Below, one piece after another: positions 21,601 through 34,400 of a DNA stretch of 64,000 bases. A program made the position numbers and the translations under genes. The notes below the pieces were generated by a model. The model did not search any database and had not been told where the DNA came from. It saw nothing but the letters and a program-made list of their open reading frames with translations. Within the stretch, counting starts at the first letter, position 1, and each line of letters starts with the position of its first letter. The stretch is from Amphibalanus amphitrite (Eukaryota; Arthropoda; Thecostraca; Balanomorpha; Balanidae), in assembly GCF_019059575.1 (NCBI RefSeq), contig NW_024881961.1:1-64000 (forward strand), written 5' to 3'.

Positions 21601-23860
21601 CCTGTCGAGAGAGGACGGACGCAGACAGCAACAGTCGTGAGTCGGGTCAGAGCACGAAAAGACGCCACGCCAGTTCTGTCAGAGCAAAAAGAGACGCCAT
21701 ACTTGACAGGCTGAACACGGGGGATGCAAAACCAGTACGGAAACAGCACGACTGCCGAGCTCCACTGATATCAACAAACGTCGGCATGTAAATTCGCCTT
21801 GAGCCCCCTCACCTGTCTCTAACGACCTTCAGCTGAGCCTCCGCCTCACCAGCTGCCTCCAGCTTCTGAGTGGTCTCGGCCAGCCGCGTCAGCGCCGCCT
21901 CCCGGTCCGCCTCGGCGCGGGACAGGCGCGCGGACAGCTCGTCACGAACGGCCCGCGGCAGCGCCGACTCGCGCAGCCGCTGGTGTGCCTCGGAGAGCTG
22001 TCGCAGCGCCGCCAGCTGCTCCTGCTGGGCGCGCTCCGCCTGCTGGCGCGTCTCGGCCAGCTCCGCACGCGTCGTTGCCAGCTGCGGACGGGCCGACTCG
22101 AGCTCGGCAGCCAGCTCCGCGCGCTCTGCCTCCAGCTGACGGCAGCGGGACTCGAGCGGCACCACGGCCTCGTGGAGACGCAGCTAGAGACGGAAGCGAT
22201 GCAAGTAGTCGGACATCGCAACATAACAGATACAGGCACCACCAAGTCTGATCACACGGGTTTCGAACGTTTTCGAACGGGCGCGTTTTCGGGAACGTAC
22301 TTCGAATCGAAAGCCTTTTCGGATTACGAGTAGGACTTATATATTACTAACTCAACTAAGAAAAGGCGGAAACACATTTCAGGAATACCTACATTGAAAA
22401 GTTCATATAACCCACTTTTTCGTTTTCACATTGCTCAAGCTTTTTGGTATTCCCTTAGGCAAAGAGCAAGGGGCTTGTATAATGTCGGATGGCCAAGACC
22501 ATACGAGTCATGAGCGTGATGTAAAACCTGGCGGACATCGCCTTCGGGCCCGTGGACAAGCCAACGCTTCGCAAATCACACCCCATTCCCAGGGAACAGC
22601 CACTCACCGCAGCGAAGTCTTTGACGGACATTGCCTCCGTGTCCATGTCGGCGAGCTCTCGGTAGCGCGCCTCGTTGATGGTCAGGTGGAGCAGCGAGCG
22701 CTTCAGCTGGTCGGGCGTCACCTGCAGGCGGCTGTTGTCCTCCTCCAGCTGCCGCTGACGGGCCAGTAGCTGGTCTAGCTGCTGACGCAGCGACACGACC
22801 TCGGCCTCGTACTGACCCAGCTGGCCTGTCTGCCTGTCGGATAGCAGCGGAATAACAGCGGCACACACAGCGGGGAAAGTAACACACGATACCTCGGCCT
22901 CGTACTGGCCCAGCTGGCCAGTCTGCCTGTGATACAACAGCAGGAGTCGTGACGGCCTGGATAATAAATCTCAAACATAGAAAACATCAAAACAAGTTCA
23001 GTTCACAAGGCAAGAAGGGTGTTCAACTGACTTGACAATAGAGCCGTATTTAGGTCTCATGGTCCCAACAGCTGCATACACACTCACCTGATCTGGAGCA
23101 TGTTCCTCTGGTGTTGTGCCTCGGCCAGCTGGTCCTCGAGCTCGTCCACCCGACTCTGCTGCTCCCTGCGCTCCACCTGACAGCGGCCGGACAGACGCCG
23201 TTAGTCAGAGAAGATCAGCAGGGCAAAACCAGTCAGACTGGCAGAGCCAGATACAGCCAGTGAGCCACGATCCGCCGGACAGCGCCCGAGAGGCATCGCC
23301 AGACAGGACAAAACAGATGCCTTCACCATTTGGTCAACAGATACTGTCATGCAGACAATCAGGCAAGCAAAGCCAGACGGGCATAGCCAGACTCAGGCAA
23401 GTAAAAACGATGAACCCGTCATCTTATCGATGAAGATGAATGAAATATTTGGATAATGTTAGTATCACCTTCGGGAGTTCGGAGCTGTCCCGATTCCGTT
23501 TTTTCGAGCACCGGCACGTAGGAAGGTACCCAGTACCCACCATTTCGCCAATGAATGCCGACGGGTAGCCGGTAGGTGCCCACCATCTCGTCACTGAGAG
23601 CCGGGACGGCGCGAGCCGCGTACACCCACCTGTCGCTGGTGTGTCAGCTCGGCCAGCTCCACCCGCAGCAGCTGCAGCTCGTGCATGAGCCGGGCGCGGT
23701 GGGCGGTGGCGGCGGCGGCGGCCGAGGGCGAGCCGCGCTCCCGGCCGCCGCCCTCCGAGGACACCGTCAGGTCGGTGGGCACCGTCGAGTCGTCGGCGGT
23801 GCGGTGCGGCGCCGACTCGGACGTGGTGGTGGTGGTGGTGATACATCCCGCGTCGGACAT
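18664..23860 (-). CDS. PIBF1: Progesterone-induced-blocking factor 1 / CEP90 homologue (10 coding exons)
   Basis: Minus-strand exons 23630-23860, 23088-23176, 22608-22833, 21813-22183, 21281-21601, 20856-21021, 20393-20543, 20052-20230, 19087-19276 and 18664-18782 join in phase to about 680 aa (vertebrate protein ~757). It is almost wholly coiled coil. Landmarks shared with vertebrate PIBF1 run in order: TVPTDLTVSSE and LMHELQLLRVELAEL near the N-terminus; VDELEDQLAEAQHQRNMLQ; RQRQLEEDNSRLQ; YAALRDSARAQHQQQVAEL; LQAYEAFEKSWGTFIAQAAE; CRRRLQYSLQLGRRLVDSES; and LLRQEDDLNALKLLV at the C-terminus. The family acts at centriolar satellites and distal appendages in ciliogenesis. Arthropod copies are less studied. 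Exon 9 has a polyglycine run from a GCC repeat. Introns hold exon echoes and a hAT-like MITE. The start codon is the first in-frame ATG matching the family N-terminus. Confidence 0.85.
19413..19750. mobile_element. hAT-like MITE in PIBF1 intron 8
   Basis: 338 bp with ends CAGTGTCCCAAAA / TTTTGGGACACTG and a perfect 8-bp duplication AAAAGGCA (19405-19412 and 19751-19758). No coding capacity. An 8-bp target duplication and CAG-type tips fit hAT. Confidence 0.9.
19899..20007 (-). repeat. Two 42-nt echoes of the PIBF1 exon 8 end with splice sites
   Basis: The last 42 nt of exon 8 (20052-20093, encoding LRQQTERAERLQQQ) recur at 19966-20007 and 19899-19940. Each echo is preceded by a C-rich tract ending CAG and followed by GTGAG. 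Each is exactly 14 codons, two coiled-coil heptads. The two echoes match each other and differ from the true exon by one base (CTCCAG against CTGCAG). The gap between echoes is only 25 nt, too short for a normal intron; the gap to the true exon is 44 nt. Confidence 0.85.
22893..22926 (-). repeat. Echo of the PIBF1 exon 3 acceptor and first 34 nt
   Basis: GCAGACTGGCCAGCTGG onward, preceded by CACAG and followed by GTATCG, lies 93 bp upstream of the true exon 3 start (22833) in the sense direction. It matches the exon through CAGTACGAGGCCGAG with three substitutions. As a 34-nt microexon it would shift the frame. Confidence 0.82.
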
Positions 23861-23889
23861 GGCGGGGAAGTGCTTCCACCTCCGGCCCC

Positions 23890-25100
23890 ACAGAAGAACT
23901 TCAACCGTGAAACTGCTGAAATGAAGAAGTATGAGCTAGCTGAGAAGAATTAAAGAAGTAAAGGGTACAAATTCCCTATTTCTTTTATCATCTATCCCTA
24001 TTTTCTGGTGTAAGCAGGGCTTCAGTTGAATTGCCAATAATGGTAGATATTCGGCATGTGCATGAAGATGAAGTACATGAGCTATGTAATGGTAGGTTGT
24101 AGGTTGGTGGTGGCCTGGTGGTAGTTTGGTAGGTTGCAGGTATGTAGGTTGTAAGAAGGTTGGTTGAAGGTTAGGTTAGGTCAGGTCAGAGGGCTGAGGC
24201 TTTTGTTAACCCTGATGTATTGATAAAATTAGCACTGATGAGGTTATTAGTGTACTGTATAGTATTATACCATGGCGGCATGGCCAATTACATGTAATAT
24301 ATGTATTTAATTATTTTGACAAAATTTCACCACACCAATTGGCAATTGAAGCAACACACTTTTAGTTTGTCATTAATTTCAAAATACTAACAGTAACTTT
24401 ACTCCACTCCATCCAGGAAATCAAAGGACTCAACGACTCAAATGTTTACCTGGCAATCACTAGTATTCTTACCTCGTCTTACCAGTCGCCAGTCGTCAAC
24501 AATTTTCAAATTATTCAATAGATTTCCGCTTGGATTTCCGTCTCTCAGACTCAGCCCACACAAAAACAAAAACGCAATTCAAAATGTTTTGTTTATCTTT
24601 TTCGATTTTGATATTTGAAACAAACGCGCCAGTTCTGACTCAAAAATAATTGAGTGACTGCCACCAAATAGAAGAAGTACCAAACCGATGCTAAACACCA
24701 TGATAAGGGGCTATGCTGAAGCCTGAAACTAATAAAGTGAATTATGTTCTGAGCTTTTTTGGGGACATTTGTCAAGTCTAATTATTTATTTTTTTGGTGT
24801 TAGAACTAGAACAAAGTTCACTCCCTTTTTGCAAAACACAATTAAACACAGACGCCCCAGCCAAAGCTTTATGAAAGGGACCGTACTCAGCTCACACGTT
24901 TGCTGTGCAGTGACGTGCATATCCATATATTTGGGTCGGGTAAGGTTCGTATTGGAACTTCGAGCCACAAATGCATCTCTTTTCTATTTGTGAAATCTGC
25001 AGCCACTTCGCTTTGGAGTTTGGGCTGAGTGAGTAACGACGACCAGAAAATATAGGACCTAAGTCAACCTAGCCTCGTTACGGGATGTGAATGTCCCTTC
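23890..25100. other. PIBF1 5' flank and intergenic AT-rich region
   Basis: A minus-strand acceptor (TTTCATTTCAG) near 23915 suggests an upstream non-coding PIBF1 exon, but I cannot place it. 24080-24190 is a low-complexity GTAGGTTGGT-type stretch ending in GGTTAGGTTAGG. Nothing else was recognised. Confidence 0.4.
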
Positions 25101-25130
25101 GGCACTGATCAGGAGTTATTTATCTATCAG

Positions 25131-25136
25131 TTTATT
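25131..25136 (-). terminator. Polyadenylation signal, CTH
   Basis: AATAAA on the minus strand, about 310 bp past the CTH stop. A second, weaker AT-rich site is adjacent. Confidence 0.55.
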
Positions 25137-25444
25137 TGAAAAACACGCACGTCCAAACCAATGCATTGACAAAAGTACTAATGCCTTTTGCAGGCTGTTA
25201 CAGCACCCCCAAATGACTCTCCGCATACGAGAGGTATACGTCGACCACTAAACATCTCCCGAGTAGGTACTCCTCGGTTGCAACACTGTACAGTACAGAT
25301 CACCAGTGTGCTGTTGATGTTGAACCGGTAAATACCTTCGCAACCTCGCCCCTACGACCTGTCAGACCACCTCCACTCAGTCACTGCACTGTCCGGTGTG
25401 ACACCCCTCCACTCGGTCACACAGCTCATGGCGTGGCGGCTTCT

Positions 25445-28400
25445 TCACTCGGCCACACCAGCCGAGCCGCCGTTCCCCGCGGCGGCGCTGGTCGAGCCGC
25501 CGCCCTCCGAGCGCTCGGCACAGGCGGCCCGCAGCGCCTGGTCCAGGTCGGCGCAGAGGTCAGACGGACTCTCGAGGCCGATCGACAGACGCACCATGGC
25601 TCCGGTGATGTTGAGACTGTCCAGCTCCTCCTTCGAGTTCCGCACATGCGTCGAGAACGTGCTGAAAATGATCGACAGCGCGAGTCAGACCTTAGGTACG
25701 GAAAACCGAGTCCGACTGCAAAGGACATTTCTCCGTCATTCAGAAAGATATACCGTTCTAACTAATAATGCATTCTAGTCATGTTATACTTTTCACTTCC
25801 ATTTGTACTTATACCCTTATGTTCGTCAATTTGGTATTGGGTCGCCTATTTATAGCGACAGGCCAGAAATAGCGCTCAAAAGATCGCCATCTCTAAAGAT
25901 ATCTAAGAACATAAGCATTTTTGCTGGTTCGGAGGCTTATTTAGACCGACCCGAGAGATCCATACATCTCGTGGCTCTAGAAGTCAATCGAATATAAATA
26001 TTAGTTACTCTGCACGATACGAAACTATCTTTTTATGCGTAACGAGTCAGCGTGATGACCTGCAAGGCCGAGGTTTGAGGCTGCTGACTAGGCCTGAGGC
26101 TGCTACTCACGGTCCCACGGCCAGACTCTCGTAGCCCCCCAGGCTGCCGGCCATGGTGAACAGCTTCAGCTGGCGGAAAAACTCCATGGCCTCGGGCCGA
26201 CCGCCACGAATGTAGAAGCTCAGCATACCGCTGCACCCGTAGGCCTGCCGCTTCACCAGCTCGTGCTGACGACACAATCATCCATCATGTCATGAAACAC
26301 TTTTGGTAGGTTTGTATTCACCAGCTCATGCTGACGGTCGAACGTACAGAGTGGGCTCTGCGACTGTCATCTATGGCAAGACGGCCAACTGTCGTTTTTA
26401 GTAGCATCGGCCGTAGTAGATTGTCTACCTGGTTATAGTTCCATTTTGCTTTTGAAAAAGGCTGTTGGAACTGTCTTTTTTACCTTTTTAACTTTAACTC
26501 GTGCATGAGGTAAATAAATACCTATCGGAATAATGCACCGTCAAATGCCTAAGATAATCGCAAGTATATAATTTATAAAAAAGCAGATCTCGATGTGATG
26601 TCGATGTTACTCTTCACACCGTACCTCATGGGCACAGCAACTTATACATAAGACACAGACTTGTGCTTTCTCAGGCAGTCAGCCTATATAATCATATCTG
26701 TCATACCTGCGGGTGGGACTCGAGGCCGGGGTAGAGCACCCTCTCCACGTGCGGATGGTCCTCGAGGAACTTGGCCACGTGCAGTGCGCCACGCATGTGA
26801 TGCGGCATGCGCACGTGCAGGGTGCGCATACCGCGGAAGGCCATGTAGCAGTCGAACGGGCCCGGCACCATGCCGGAATCTGGGACGTTGTAAAGACAAT
26901 AGAGCGTTAGGAGGTCCTCGGTGGGCTAAATTGCCGGAATGTCCCATAAACGGTCGATTTATTATGTAAACAGAGGCGTCTCAAATAGCAGCATCCCAAC
27001 GATACTTGCTATGCAAAATAATTTCTGCGATTTGCCCATCATAAAAAATTAGATTCCGGTGAACCACGAGAAGACTTAAATATATGACGACTGCTGACTA
27101 CGACTCCCTCCTCACGGCTGCCGGCCAGCAGACCGTGGAACAGGCCCTCCTTCCCCCCGGCCCCCACCAGCCGATCCTTCCCCACCGGTCCCACTTGCCC
27201 CTCTCACCGATTTGAATAAGATCTCTCACCGATCTGTATGAGATCTCTCACCGATCTGAATGAGCTTCAGCCGTTCGTAGAGGTCCTCTCTGTTGGTGGC
27301 CACAGCGCCCATCACCACGTCAGAGTGACCGTTCAGATACTTTGTGATCGACTCGATCACAATGTCGATGCCAAAGTTCAGCGGACGCTGTAAAAGGAAC
27401 ACTTATATCTACGAGAAACGTATTGCCATAATAGTTAGGTTACATTACTCATTAAATTGTTTTGATTTTGGCTTCTACATTTATATTTGGTGGGAACCTA
27501 ACAACATATGCCTCTGTTTGAGCCGAGTTATAACGCGTACACAATCACCAAACGAATAACTTGGCCGATGACTTTAATTACAGATTATCGACAGTGTATA
27601 ACATCGAAACAATAATAGGTCACAAGATAGTGAATGCGCAAAATAACTCAATAAAAATGTTGAAAACGCGATATTGTACTGAAAGACTCCAATAGGTAAG
27701 CAAACTTAAAGGGCTTATCTGCCGCTAGGGTGTTTTAGACCGCCGCTAAAGGCGTTGCTGGTTTAAACGGTTCATTTACGCCTCCGATTAGTGATGTCAG
27801 TTACAGAAAATCGGGATACCGATACCAAACCAAATACCAATAATAACCATAGGAAAATACCAAAACTAAACCAACTTCAGAAACTGAGGGAAATACCAAC
27901 TTTTTACCGAATTCACAACCTCTTTTACATTAGCGACGATTCACAATACCAACAAAATACCAAATGCATTAGCCTTAAAATCCAAATACCAAGTTGGTAT
28001 CGGTTTGGTATCGGTATACCAAAAAGTTGGTATCCGATTGACATCTCTACCTCCGACCCAAACCATCCACGATGAATATTCTACATAAAGCATGAGGTAT
28101 ATCAGTCGAGGAGGGGACAGCCCAGAGCGAGAGACGGACCAGCCGACAGACCTGGAAGTAGGGCGACATGAAGGTGTTGTCACAGACGGTGATGATGCCC
28201 GGGTGTCGGCGGCAGACGGCCACCACCGCCTCCAGGTCAGCGATCTTCATCGTCGGGTTCGACGGCGTCTCCAGGTAAACCATCTGACGGTGACGGTGAC
28301 GGTAATGGTGGTGATAATGGTGATGATGGTGATGGATGATAATGCTATTTGCGTTTTGTTAGCTGGCTACAATTACGGTGTCAATCCGTCTCTCCGTCCG

Positions 28401-31400
28401 TCCGCATGTCCGTCCGTACTTCGTTCGTATGTCCGTCCGTCCGTCCACCCGAACGTCCGATCGTCCGTATGTCCATATTTCCGTCCGTGCTCTGTTCGTA
28501 TGTCCGTCCGCCTGTCCGTCTGTCCGTCTGTCCGTCTGTCCGTCTGTCCGTCTGTCCGTCCGTCCGTCAGTCCGTCCGTATGTTCGTCCGTTCGTATATC
28601 GGTATGTCCGCTCCCCGTCCCACCCCTACGATCGTCGGTCTGCGCTGGTCGCGCGTGGCGGCCGATTCGCGACAGTACTGTGGCATGTGTGGCACGTGTT
28701 ACACGACACCGTCCCCCACGGGGGAGGGGGAGGGGGAGAGGTCTGCCGTCCTGGGCCGGCGGCTGGCCTGTGAAGGCTAGGTTGATGCAGTTATGTTCCA
28801 TGTCACTCTTACGACACAGATCCACCGCACATGGAGTCTGGTAGGACTGGAAGGGCCAGGCCGGCTCGGCGTCTGCTGAGGACCATGGGGCCGCGTCGAT
28901 AAGAGTAGTTATAACAAGTCTTTTTACCGTTTACATAACATGCAGTCAGTGGACGACTTGAGAAATGATGTACAACCGTCTGGCCTAGCAAGTGTAATTT
29001 ATGGCATCTATAATGTAGTTATTTTTCGCTTTGTTATACCCTAAATCACATGAATAGTGCCGGCTTACGCGCGCTGCTAAAACGTTGAGAGGCTCACATT
29101 TCGTACATCTCACTGGTCACCACTCATTTAGTATCTGGCAAGCCTATACTGACCTTGGTCTGCGGAGTGATGGCGCTCTCGATGAGGGAGGCGTTCCGGG
29201 CGTCCACGTAGCTGAAGACGATGCCGGTCCGCTCTGTGTGGTGCCTCCAGAGCGTCGTCGAGCCGCCGTAGACGTCGTCGCTGACGACGATGTGGTCGCC
29301 GGCGCTGAGCAGCATGGTGGCCGCCTTGACGGCGCTCAGGCCGGCGCTGAACGCCAGCCCTGCCCGCGGACGGGGGCGGAGACTGAGAGCATGGGGATCC
29401 CAGAACGGCTACACTCAGAAAACACTTTGAGAACATTTTTGAATAAGGGCTCATATGAGTGCAAAAACAGGGCTCAAATCTGTATGATTTTAAAATCGGT
29501 ATCAGTTAGGCGCCCTTTTCGGGCTCAAAGTACATTAGCCCCGAAAGCGGCTTCAGGTTGTCTTCCTTTTCGGGCTCAATTCGGGCTGCGTTTTAGGGCT
29601 CCATACGGCATTCCGCCATTCCGTCTTTTGCTGTTTTCAGTGCCATGTGTTGGTGTACCTACCGCCGTGATTTCAAAATGAATGGTAAGTTATTAGTTAT
29701 CAGTTATCGCTATCTTTTAGAAAAAAATCAAGATGTTGATGCTCATGCCATTTTAATCCCTTATCAATTATAATTGTGGTGGCATTTGTTCAGAAAAGGT
29801 CTGATCTACAATTGTGGCGCCGTTGATACGAATACGCACGGGTTTGATTATTCGTTTTTCTTGTATTTTCGCCACATGAAAGCATCATATCTGGATTCAG
29901 GATGTCAAATAGTGTAAGAATGTGCAAAATTTTTGTCTGGTTCTTCGTGATGATGTGATTGAAGCAATGCTTTCAAGGGTAGGTAAGGATTTTGTTACTT
30001 GTTCGTAATTGGTTATCTTGATGCTCAACTAAAATTAATCCTAACCTTGCCTACTAACCTATTAAGTTAAACTTAGTACCAATACCTACCAACCTACAAC
30101 CTATTTGGATCTTTCATATACTTATAACATGCTGCTGCTTCTGCTAGCATGCTGCGGAATGCTGGTTGACATGATGGAATGCTGGTATCACAGTGTTCCA
30201 TGTTTCAGAATTTTAGGTGAATAACCACACATGATGGGGAAAATATTTTCATCCTAAAAATATGACAAGTGGCTTTATTTCATCTTTGCTAAAAAAATAT
30301 GTCAAAAGTTTGATTCAACAGCCAGCTCAGTCGGGGAAACTATGGTAAAATCTGCTATTTTTAGCAGTCTGCTATTTTTAGCAGTCTGCTATTTTTAGCA
30401 GAAATCTGCTAAAAATGGGTACGCAAATAATGAATTTGAAAATAGTCGGATCTGAACAAAAATAGCAGAGAACACTCTCAGCACTATTCTCATCATGAAT
30501 CTGCCAGGCATTTGATGCGCATTTGCTTCAATTAGGGTGCAGATCTGCTTTTGTATGGGGCCGTACCCAAATCTGCTATATTTGGGTACGATGACGTCAC
30601 ATGCGTACCCATTTTTAGCAGATTTCTGCTAAAAATAGCAGACTGCTAAAAATAGCAGATTTTACCATAGTTTCCCCGACTGAGCTGCCAGGTTACGCAT
30701 GACTTGACAGTTGATGCATCTACTCTACATCATTTCATTTCAGATCCTGTGAAGGTTCTGACAAAATCTGAGGTAAAAAAATGGCATTATGCAGTTTTGC
30801 GGAAAGACTAAATCTATCTCATTTTGTCTTCAGATTTTTTTTTTGGGACACCCAATTGAAATCCAATTTTAGAACACTGTGACACCATGCCTGTGTGCCA
30901 AGTAAGAGGAAGGGTCTACAAGTATACATCAAGATAACCAATTATGGACAAGTTGAGACTTGAGTCATCAGCTCTTATTTGTGGTTACAATACCTTCAAC
31001 TGCATGATTTTGCACAACTTCCATACAGGCATCCAGACTGGAAAAGGTTCAAGTCCATACTTATTCTGGTGCTTGAATATGACAGTTCAAAGATGGAAGG
31101 CATATGATGCTACAAAATGAAAAAAGTAATTCAACTTACAAAAAATAGGTACTCATATCTATCCTAAACTAAACTAACCTAAACTTACCTAACCTAATCC
31201 AACCCAACCCAACCACCCCATTCCAACCAGCCCAGCCCAGCCCAGCCCACCCCAACCCAACCCAAAACCTACAGTCTAAAACCTAGAGCTAAAACCTGCA
31301 GCCCAAACTGGAAAACATCCATATGGTACGCCGGACGCCCGTGAAGCCGTCATGCGCCGAAGTTCGGCGCAAGCTATTTTGCAATTTGCGCTGAAATTTC

Positions 31401-34400
31401 TGCATTATTTGCGCCGAAGGTTAGTGCCGTTTTGCGTCAAAATTAAGCCACTTATACAAAAAGCACGTTTACATCTGCTGGCCAAGGTTTTATAAACCAG
31501 ACAGAACGCTCTGGGCCTTAACCACTCCTGACTCCCATGTTTGAGCGTCCAAATTAGTTGATGTTTCCATGGAAGCTGAATACCACAATACGTGTAGCGC
31601 ACTGTAGCATCGTGCCGTGAAATAAGGCTCGGGACGGAAGTTCCGGGGTCACAAAAATTGAAGTGGCGGTGTTGTCGCGGCTGACGGGCGCCAGCAAGGG
31701 GTTTAAGTTTACGACACCATTCTTGTTTCAGGAGAGGTGTCAGCGATTCGAGACTACTTGGGCATGCGGGCAGCGGGGTCGGCGTGGCTGCCTGCGGCTG
31801 CGGCCACACATCTTGGCGTCCTGGAGGCGGAGATGCTGATGGTGGCATGAGTCATCACTGGCTGCCCGATTTCCATGCTCCAAGACTCGCCGTGAGGGCA
31901 GAGGCGGGCGTCGTGCCGATGGAGAGATGAGGAGGGATGCGCTGGCATCGCGCCTACTGGCGAAGGCGCTCTCCCTCCCGTCGGAGGACCCGCCGCGTCG
32001 TGGCGGAAGCCCCCCCCCCCCCAACCGTGACTGAAGTCAGTGACCGGCTGGAGAGAGCGCGGGGGAGCGGTGTGGGACCACTGGAGTGGCGCTGCCCGCC
32101 GAGGCGCGCTTATCCACGAGACTGCCCCCGTAGACGCCAACAGACGGCGTCACGGTCCACCTGGACCGGCTGCCGATCGGGGCGTCCGCGACAGCGAGGA
32201 GGAGTGCAGCTGCGGAGGCGTGCCTGGGAGCGCTCCCCCAGCGTGCGACGTGGGCCTGGGTCGACGGGTCTGCGACCGGGGGAGTAATAGGAAGGCGGCG
32301 CTGGGGTCCTCACCGAGCACCCAGACAGTACAACATTGGTACTGCGGGAGGCGGCGGGGAGGATCTGCTCCAGTTACCGATCTGAGATGGTGGCGCTCAA
32401 GACGGCAAAGCAACATCTGGAGCACCCGTCCTTCGAGGAAGACCCCATAATCATTTGCTCCGACTCGCAGGCGTCGCTGGCGACGCCACGAGGTGGACAA
32501 GTGGCCCAGACACCCCCCCCCCCTCATCCCCTAGGTGCCGCCATCTGGGAGTATATGATGGCCCTAGTGGCTGTAGGGGGCCGAAGAATCCACCATAGAA
32601 GGAGGGCGGCGATAGCCCGATTAAGCTGGGCGTCCAGTTGAGCCTCGGCTTTATCATGGGCATTGGGCAAGGACTCTGCGAGCACCCCCGTCTCCTCCAT
32701 CTTCGACGGCACTCCAGTCAGAAAGCTGTCCCCACCCGAGTTTCCCAGCAGCATGGGCCACATGAAACCGAACAGCGCCGAGCCGCTCGACGCTGAGGAC
32801 CAGGCGAGAGGAACAGTGAAAAGGTGAAACGCTCGAAACGGCGCGCGCCGCCGGCCGAGGGCGCCGAGCCGGCCCAGGCCGGCTGCGGGTCAAACAGAAG
32901 CCGTCTCTGCGGCGGCCGCCCAGTGACAGCGACTCGGACTGACGTCGAGGCACCGCTGCCGCCTCCGCCGACCAACCCGCCGCCCAGCAAGGGCAGTTTG
33001 AAGGCGGCTGCGCCGGTGAAGGTGGCGCGGCCTGGCAGGGGCCGCGGCCGGCCCACTCCCAGCTACCCGTCCCGCGAGGTGCTCAGTACCACCGACTCGT
33101 CCGATTCTGAGGCAGCGCCGTCGGCGGGCCGCCGCCAGCAGTGACGACGACCGGCTGGCGGCGTTCGCGCGGGACTTGTCCGACTCCTGGTACTCGGACT
33201 TGCCGCCCAAACTGGACGCCGGCGGCGTGAGCACCAGCAACGCCAATAAAAAGTCCACCTTCATCCGGCTCTTCTCGCACCGTGTCAAAAGGACTACGCC
33301 GCGCGGCCGGCAGGCCAACTCGAATGAGCGCAGCGAAGGGCACACGTCCCCGACGGCGGCACTGGCGCCTCCCGCCGCGCCGCTGCCGGCGTTGCTGGCA
33401 ACGCCGATCCAGGCCCATCGATTTCTACTGTTTTGTTGCCTACGTGCCGCTGCCGCCGCTCAGCCAGCACAATGGCGTGCCGGTGTTGCGCTGTCGGATC
33501 GAAAAGCGGCTCGTGCAGCGGACGGACGGGTGCGGCCCGCGCGATGAGCCGCCGCCGCACACCGAGCTGCGCCGCGCGGACGTGAAGGTGGAGCTGGCAG
33601 CGGCCTGCTCAGTCCCCTCAACGGCGTCGACCGGCTCTCCGGCGATTTGCGGTCAGAAACGCCGCCGCTTCTGGGACCCTGCACCCTGGGACCAAGGTGT
33701 CAGAGCGCGGCGCGGAGCGGAGCGCGGTTTTTCAGTTCATAGAACTTTTTCCCTGGCTATTACACCCCACAACCGAACACTGACACCTTGCACAAGTATG
33801 ACTGTGTGTATGAATGTTAATAAATACATGAACCAATGTTGTGTTTTCGGTTCCAGTACCTTCTAAGTACTCCGTTAGCTTTGCCACACCTAAGATAGGC
33901 TCCCACGTTGTTATTTGCTCCCGGGTTAACATAAACCGGTTTAACGTAACTTTTGCATCCCGGCCAAAATTGCCGGGTTAACTGTCCCACCGCTCGAGAC
34001 TGGCGCTAGGCTGGCCGAGCAAAAATAAAAAAGTTTGTCCGCGGCTTCGTCTTATTCGCAGCTGCTGGACACGGGGGAGGGGGGAGGAGGGGCTGCATCG
34101 GACGAAAAGCGGACTCTGGTATTAACTGGATTTTTTGCCAGCTGGCGCCGTATGGTGGCGCTAGCAGAGCTTCTTACATATCAATGCTAGATTATAGATA
34201 TAAAAGAATAAATATTTACCAATCAATTTTTCATTTGAAGCCATTTGAAATATTTATGTCCATCCTACTACCGCGCTTATATCTAAAATTAAATACCTTT
34301 CGTGCGTCGCCAGCTGGCCAGCCAGCTGACGCAATCCAGTTTTTACCAAAGCCCCGAAAAGTGAGATCAGGTGAGCCCTAATATTGGCTTCACCACACAA

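Noticed and set aside
23424-23953. Antisense and shifted frames over PIBF1 exons (for example 155 and 125 codons)
   Set aside because: Shadows of GC-rich exons; the splice-joined minus-strand frame matches PIBF1 throughout.
28092-28844. 250-codon frame rich in SVRPSV repeats, and overlapping frames on both strands
   Set aside because: Runs through the GTCC microsatellite and antisense CTH exon 4; no domain.
31140-31300. AACCTAACC / CCAACCC stretch resembling TTAGG arthropod telomere repeats, with a GGTTAGGTTAGG at 24171
   Set aside because: Only one or two true repeat units in a row; better explained as low-complexity sequence.
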